Shown piece after piece: positions 58,284 to 64,000 of a stretch of 64,000 nt of DNA. The notes under the pieces were generated by a model. That model saw only the letters and a list, made by a program, of their open reading frames with translations. It was not told the DNA's origin and ran no database searches. The stretch is from Paguma larvata (lineage: Eukaryota; Chordata; Mammalia; Carnivora; Viverridae): the NCBI GenBank assembly GCA_030068075.1, contig CM057842.1, positions 40,014,659 to 40,078,658 on the forward strand, given 5' to 3'. The translations under genes were made by a program, and so were the position numbers. The stretch's first letter is position 1, and each line of letters opens with the position of its first letter.

Positions 58284-58955
58284 GCATATATCCCATAACT
58301 TATTTGTCCACTTATCGCTTGATACACAGATTGAATATTGTCATAATTTGTAGATGAGGCTGCTATAAACATCAGAGTGTGTATGTCCCTTGGAATCTGT
58401 ATTTTTTGTGTCCTTTGGGTAAATACTTAGTAGTATAATTGTTCGCTTATAGGGTAGTTCTATTTTTAACATTTTGTGGAACCTCCATACTGTTTTCCAG
58501 AGTGGCTTCACCAGTTTGCATTCCCACTAATAGTGTAAGAGGGTTCCTTTTCTCTGCATTCTTGCCAACATCTGTTGTTTCCTGTGTTGTTAACTTAGGC
58601 ATTCTGACAGGTATGAAGTGCTATCTCATTGTAGTTTTAAATTGTATTTCTTGATGATGAGTGATGTATGTCTTCTTTGGAAAAAAAAGGTGTATTCATG
58701 TCTTCTGCCCATTTCTTCACTGGATTATTTGTTTTGGGGGGAAATGTTGAGTTTAATACGTTCTTTTTCGATTCTGAATACCAACCCTTTATCAGCTATG
58801 TCATTTGCAAATATTTTCTCTTATTCCAACGGTTGCCTTTTAGTTTTGTTGATTTTTTCCTTTGCAGTGCAGAAGTTGCTACAGCCAGTATCAAAGAGGT
58901 TGTTGCCTGTGTTCTTCTCGTGGATTTTGTTGGTTGTGTGATGTATTACTTCTAA
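57840..58955 (-). mobile_element. carnivore L1 3' end, reverse, 5'-truncated
   Basis: The 3' UTR (ctagttagttaacacatagt, gtgaatcatcacttacatat, aacacccagtgctcatccca) and the ORF2 C-terminus in reverse are present. A reverse frame (58372-58037) retains YYSAIKKN and TWMELESIVLGE. Aligned with the L1 at 7137, about 40 bases are missing near 58665. Truncated at about 58955; no clean TSD found. A CA microsatellite has expanded inside it. Confidence 0.9.
58241..58286 (+). repeat. (CA)17 with TA end, inside L1 ORF2
   Basis: About 17 CA units at 58241-58275 followed by tatatatg, located where L1 normally encodes the YTMEYYSAI segment. It keeps a reverse open frame of Val-Cys repeats. Confidence 0.95.
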
Positions 58956-59134
58956 GGCATGCCACATGTACAGAAACTGAAGAACAACACAACTTTTAGG
59001 TAACTGAGCATTTTCTCTTTAATCGTCATAACTTTATTTTTTAATTTATATTATTTTTTAATAGGCATAATTTAGTTTTATCCTCTTTGATGAAAATTTT
59101 TTTTCTTTTATTGTATTATACTCTGTCGTGCCTT
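58956..59134. other. AT-rich flank
   Basis: Short T-rich sequence between an L1 end and a SINE; nothing recognised. Confidence 0.5.
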
Positions 59135-59150
59135 AAGAAATAGCACACTT

Positions 59151-59369
59151 GGGTACCTGGGTGGCTCAGTCAGTTGAGCGTCTGACTTTAGCTCAGGTCA
59201 TTATCTCACGGTTCATGGGTTCGAGTCCCGCGTCAGACTTTGTGCTGACAGCTCGGAGCCTGGAGCCTGCTTCAGATTCTGTGTCTCTCTCTCTCTCTCT
59301 GCCCCTACCTAACTCGTGCTCTGTTTCTTTCTGTCTCCCAAAAATAAATTAAAATGTTAAAAAAAAAAA
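59151..59369 (+). mobile_element. CAN-type SINE, forward
   Basis: gggtacctgggtggctcagt head, catgggttcgagtcccgcgt B-box region, cggagcctggagcctgcttc body, CT tract, aaaataaattaaaatg and an A tail. A diverged TSD may be aatagcacactt (59139-59150) with gaacacatt after the tail. Confidence 0.94.
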
Positions 59370-60595
59370 GAACACATTCAACTTTACCTGACAGGTCCCC
59401 AAAATCATGCTCATCTTTATAAACATTGATTCCTTAATGGTAGTTGTATAAAAAAAAAACTGTTTTGGGGGGAGATTTTTTGGGAGCAGTTAGTTATCAT
59501 ATGAAAATACATTATGACTGGTATTTTCTCTTTCACCTACTTTTTTTTTCAAGTAATTTTTCTCGGACATTCTGCACCTCGACTCGTCCTGACTCTAGCT
59601 ATCTTTTTTACATCCATTGTTTTCCTTACATTTTGTCCATTGTTTTTCCCTCCACTTTTTTTCTTTTATGTTGTCACTTTTTTTCAGATTCTTTTTGGCT
59701 TTTATAGTTTTCAGATTTGGCTATTCCTTATTATTAGACAATAAGAGCAAGTCATTGCTTGGATTAACATTTCTTCTTTCATCCTTCTTGGCTGTATTTA
59801 TTGGTAGACTTTTCTGTTCCTTTTCTTATTGGAACCATTTCAGAGCATTGGCCTTGCCTGGCTCTCCAAGTGTTGAATATACACAGTGTTCCTGTAATCA
59901 AAATGAGAGCCTTTGGATACCAATTTTATTAGCTTACCAAAACGTGAATTCTGTATGCCAATTTTATGTAACATGGCATTTGGATACATAACAATATTTT
60001 ATGAAGGACACTATGTGCTGTTGCCAGAGTTTGCATCTGATCTAAGGTCTGTGACTGCTGTGCCAACAATATGGCTAATGAGTAAATTTGAACAAACCAA
60101 ATCTGACCATCGCCTGAAAAGACAGTGTTTAGTCATTACAGATGATAATCTACATGACTGCATGAGATGAAAATAGCATTGGAAGATCTTTCTTGAAAAT
60201 TTAACATGTCTGTGTAATGAAAACATCTCTGTGCTGTTTCATTTTACTTGGATGAGGTTACCAAAGTAATCACAAAGCCTATAACTTAAGAGTTTTTACC
60301 ATTAGTCTCTGATATGATAACGACCTAAGTTTCATGGTGACTTATGCTCTGTCCAAAAAAATGTAACCAGGCCCAGACATCTTTTATGTAATCGTTCTCT
60401 ATTGTGTAATTGCTACTGCGTGGCTTTGTTTCTCATGTAAGTTTCTCAGTTAAAACATAATTTTTGGAATTTCCTCTCTATTTCTACATGCGAAGATATG
60501 TAAAAGAATTTTGTGAATCAAGCCTGTGCTCTCTTCTGCTATTTTACAACTTCTACTCAATTCCAAATACTCTATTTGGGCGATACTATTTCTTC
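59370..60595. other. T-rich segment, nothing recognised
   Basis: Strongly T- and C-rich from 59450 to 59720, which gives several overlapping hydrophobic forward frames (up to 124 codons). These are composition artefacts. No repeat named. Confidence 0.45.
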
Positions 60596-60599
60596 AATA

Positions 60600-60762
60600 C
60601 TCTATTGGGCAAGCCACATTTTTAATTCCTGAGCTTCATCTTCCTCATCTGTAAAATGGCAGGGATTGGAAGATACTAAGGGTACTCGTGTTAGAAGACT
60701 GCTGAAATCATCGTAGGATAAAATACTTAAATATACCTGGTTATGGTAAACACTTGAAAATC
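60600..60762 (+). repeat. MIR, forward
   Basis: cctgagcttcatcttcctca, tctgtaaaatggcagggatt, tgaaatcatcgtaggataaa and tatacctggttatggtaaac follow the MIR 3' half. Confidence 0.65.
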
Positions 60763-63700
60763 TTAGACCTTATAAATATATTTTCAGAGTAACTACATTA
60801 CATTTAGAGATGAAATGTCGGAACCAAGAAGAATTTACAGATGCGTCTACTGAAGAAGCCATGATTACATATGAAAGTCACAAGTAAAAGGACAGTGTGA
60901 TCTTACTTTTACAGGTTCACCCTGGTCTCCGAAAGCAGAGTGCTCCTATGCAATCTTCTGTAAGCTGAAATGGTTTTAAAGCAAGAAGCAAATTACCATT
61001 GATTTATATAGAAAAACATTGAAACATTCCCAGATCCAAAAAATAACCTCTCTTAGGCTTTTTCGATAACTTAGGACAGATGCACAAAATAAATCGAGAT
61101 AAAGCACACATGTTCCAGGGACAGTTCAGAGCTATGGCGGTCTGATGCCAAGGTGCGGAGTGTGGTTCCCAAGGAAGGAGCTTAAACCAGGCCACTCTTG
61201 ATGCTCACGGAATGTGCCACCTCTGTAGCAGGCTCACTGCAAAAACAAATGCCAAATGCTGTTTTCATTTTCTTTCTTTTATAAGAAGGAAAAAAACAAG
61301 CAAAAGTAAGGTACTGATGTAAGTCTTTGATCAAAGTAAAGTGGTATAAAGCAAACTTGGGATAACCAGAGGTACTTGTACATTTCATTGAATTATCCAT
61401 CTTTTGCGTTATGCAATCTAACTTCGCACCATGTGGGGAAGCCTTCAGAATGCAGCCAGGAGCCTCGGGTTTGCTTCTCTGACTATTGCCACTGTGCTGG
61501 AGAGAAAACAGGAAATGGTACAGGGTGGATTTGATTTTTTTACTCTCTGGTAGCTTTCTGTCTAAAATGAGTTTGCAGAAAGACAAGTTGGTCTCCTAGA
61601 ATGTATAATACATAGAACATGACTCAGTTATAGACTAGTGATAATGTCTATTACATATGACGACTACAAATGTCCCACTTTAATTTTAACACAATATTTA
61701 AAAACCTGTTATAAGCCCTGTGTGATGCCTAATATAGAAGATATTTTGGAAATATTGGAGATATTTTTAATACTTAGAAGTAATAAAAATGATAAGGTCT
61801 GCTATTATTTCTATGCACAAAAATAAAAAGCAATAGATGCTTTGAGACGTAGATTTCGAGAAATGTCTGTTTTATTAATAATTCAGTTGTCAAATATAGA
61901 ATATAGAAGAAGCTTTTGACATGCTTCAAGCTTTCTCCTTATAGAAGTGAGTTGCAGTGTTTTGTGAGTTTGCATTGTGCGATATTTAATAATAATTCAC
62001 TTCCTAGTAATGCATTATTCTATTACCATGGGATAATGAGCCATTTAATCAATGGGAGACTAAAACATATGTACATATTCATGTCTCAATTAGTCATCCA
62101 AGAATTTATTGAGGGTTTCTAGAAATTACGGGGAATGCTGAAAAGGGTATTGAATATTCTCAAGAGTCGACAGTAGAAATAGGGGAACAGTGGTAATGCT
62201 TATGTCACAAGAAAGAACAATTAAATGTACCTCATAGACTACAAACGCTATTTCTCAAAAACTCTAAAATAGCAGGTAAATCTATAGTGCTGTCAATATT
62301 TCATGTTCATCTCACTACTTTACAATGCAGTACAGTATTACCAGAACTGTAGAGACTGGCTTAGTATTTGAAACTTTTTCACTGTGTCAGCCAGGTCTTG
62401 CCATGCCGTTGGAGCTCGTGGTGACTGTTATCCATGCCTGCGTAGACGTTGGTTTAACAGTGAGCATATCAATATGATATTTCAGAAGGCTTCATGGAAT
62501 AATACTTTATTTCTCTTATTCTATTCTTTATTCTGCATAAAGTTGTAATTTTGTTAAATTTGAATGCATAATAGCATCTAGTGCACAGTAACCTCTCTAA
62601 AATGGAATGGAGAATCAGTAGTCATTAGTGGATCATTTTTCTATTGGAAAATGCTAAGGATATGCATAGGGCCACCATGTGTGATTGTGTAAGTTGTGCA
62701 CTGCACAACTCTAAGTGTCACCATCTACATTATTATCTATCCAGAATGTTGTACACAGGAAAACTTCCACTATTATAAGTTGTAGACCTGTGCCAGTAAC
62801 TATTACTTGCTTACTCATGTGGGAACATTTTTTCCATTACAAATATTTGATAACAGAGAGGGATTCCCCAGACCATGCAGATTCAGTACAAATTAAGTGG
62901 GTAGGCTTATCAAAATGGGAATGACTAAGTCAGTACAAGTGATGGCGATGGTGTATGCATATTATCAGTTGCTTACATATATATCCCTTTTCCATCATAT
63001 GACAAGATTCTGACAGAATTTTTTGAAGAGGTAAAAAAATATTTTCACTTTCCGTTGTTTATCTCTATTCTGTATTCGCTGCTGTTGAGAAGTGACTGGG
63101 TGAAAAGAACCTTAGGTTTTAACGTGTGTGGGTTGTTGAAAGATCTTTAGTGAAGCTGTAAGCAAATCTCTCTGCCCAAAATGTAACAATTAAATATTAG
63201 CTTAACTCTTCTATCACCTTCTGAGTCTTTACCAACCACCCTCAAACAAACTCAACAGGAATTAAAGATATTTCTAATGATTGGAGACAAATCTTATTTT
63301 ATTTGTGCATTCTGGAAAAAAAAGTGTGCACAGAGGAAGGAGTGTTCAGAACGTATGGTGTGTTCAGATTGAGATGCCATTGTTGCCCTCACCACACCTC
63401 TGCATAGAGCGACTACACATAGATGGGGCTATCGTCATGGAAAGATGAAACAGAAGGAAATCTTTTCTGGATTACCTACTCTGTACTTCTTATCAGTTGA
63501 ATCATTTAACAGGATTAAAATGGAGAATGTTATGGACATTGCAAACTCAGTTCCCTGATCTAGAGTGACAAAAAACAAGTATGGTCGGATAGGGCTAGGT
63601 ACTGGGTATTGGATGGGAAGGGGTAGACAGGACTTCTGAGGCAATGGATATGCTATATTTTGAACGTTATGAGAGTTATATGGGTATAGCCTTTTGCCAA

Positions 63701-64000
63701 AAGTCACTATCTGTGTACATATAATGAGTGCATTGTATTATATGAAATCTATAGTTTAATAAAAGTGATTTAGAAGTACTAGATGCCTGTATCAAAAGAA
63801 ACATTCAGGTAGAAAACATTAGTTTTCCATGTTCAGTAAGGAAAGTATCACATTCTGTATATTTAAAAACAAAAGGAAAAGTCTTTTGAGAATTAAGTCC
63901 CGAAGAAGGGAAAATATAACTAAAAATAAAAGCATTATTTAAAAATTTTCCAGGTCATTACATCTGTGGGTGTGGAATTATGTGTGTGCCTGAAGAAATA
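60763..64000. other. repeat-poor end of window, nothing recognised
   Basis: More than 3 kb without a nameable repeat or gene. The longest frame is 134 codons on the reverse strand (61586-61182); it lacks recognisable domains and has no coding support. Conserved noncoding content cannot be judged from one sequence. Confidence 0.4.

Noticed and set aside
59444..59991. Overlapping hydrophobic forward frames resembling membrane segments
   Set aside because: Produced by a T- and C-rich tract; phenylalanine- and leucine-rich in all three frames, with no conserved motif.
59913..60170. 85-codon forward frame that looks compositionally protein-like
   Set aside because: I could not connect it to any known family, and no splice sites or neighbouring exons support it.
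61182..61586. 134-codon reverse frame, longest outside repeats
   Set aside because: No domain, signal peptide or paralog visible; a frame of this length is expected by chance in 64 kb.

Overview
The window reads as nuclear DNA of a carnivore, most likely a cat (Felidae). Eighteen copies of a tRNA-Lys-derived SINE of the carnivore CAN/SINEC type are scattered on both strands. They share a tRNA-like head, a pyrimidine-rich body, AATAAA and an A-rich tail. The long L1 copy and the younger L1 3' ends also look carnivore-type. The DNA is AT-rich and CpG-poor and carries long CA, GT and GA microsatellites. I found no host protein-coding gene: no exon series, no protein homology outside L1, no CpG island and no intact RNA gene. 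It is best read as an intergenic desert or the interior of a large intron.

Layout. 0-7 kb: three SINEs, a doubtful LTR-like block, a CT-rich tract, a reverse MIR and a small hAT-like fragment. 7.1-12.4 kb: the main feature, a 5.26 kb L1 on the minus strand. It has a perfect 15 bp target-site duplication (TSD) and recognisable ORF1 and ORF2, both broken by stops and frameshifts. 12.4-29 kb: SINEs, MIRs, an MLT2-type solo LTR, a GT/GA compound microsatellite, an old L1 3' end and a reverse LTR. 29-33 kb: an inverted SINE pair, an AT-rich tract, an L1 3' end, and two SINEs inserted one after the other at the same target, leaving three target copies. 36-45.5 kb: L2, another L1 3' end, two MLT1 LTRs in opposite orientation, a cluster of old reverse L1M pieces and a U6 snRNA pseudogene. 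46-60 kb: SINEs, an inverted SINE pair, a MER20-like hAT fragment, a CR1/L3-like fragment, small tandem repeats and a second carnivore L1 3' end containing a CA microsatellite. 60.8-64 kb: nothing recognisable.

The repeats do not form a system. They are layers of retrotransposition of different ages: L2, MIR, CR1 and hAT oldest; then L1M, MLT1 and MLT2; then carnivore L1 and CAN SINEs. I did not find an undescribed biological system. The observations most worth checking are the short L1 leader with a YY1-type site at +13 to +20, the overlapping ORF1 stop and ORF2-frame ATG, and the double SINE insertion. Repeat family names come from remembered consensus sequences, not a database search; boundaries are approximate unless a TSD fixes them.
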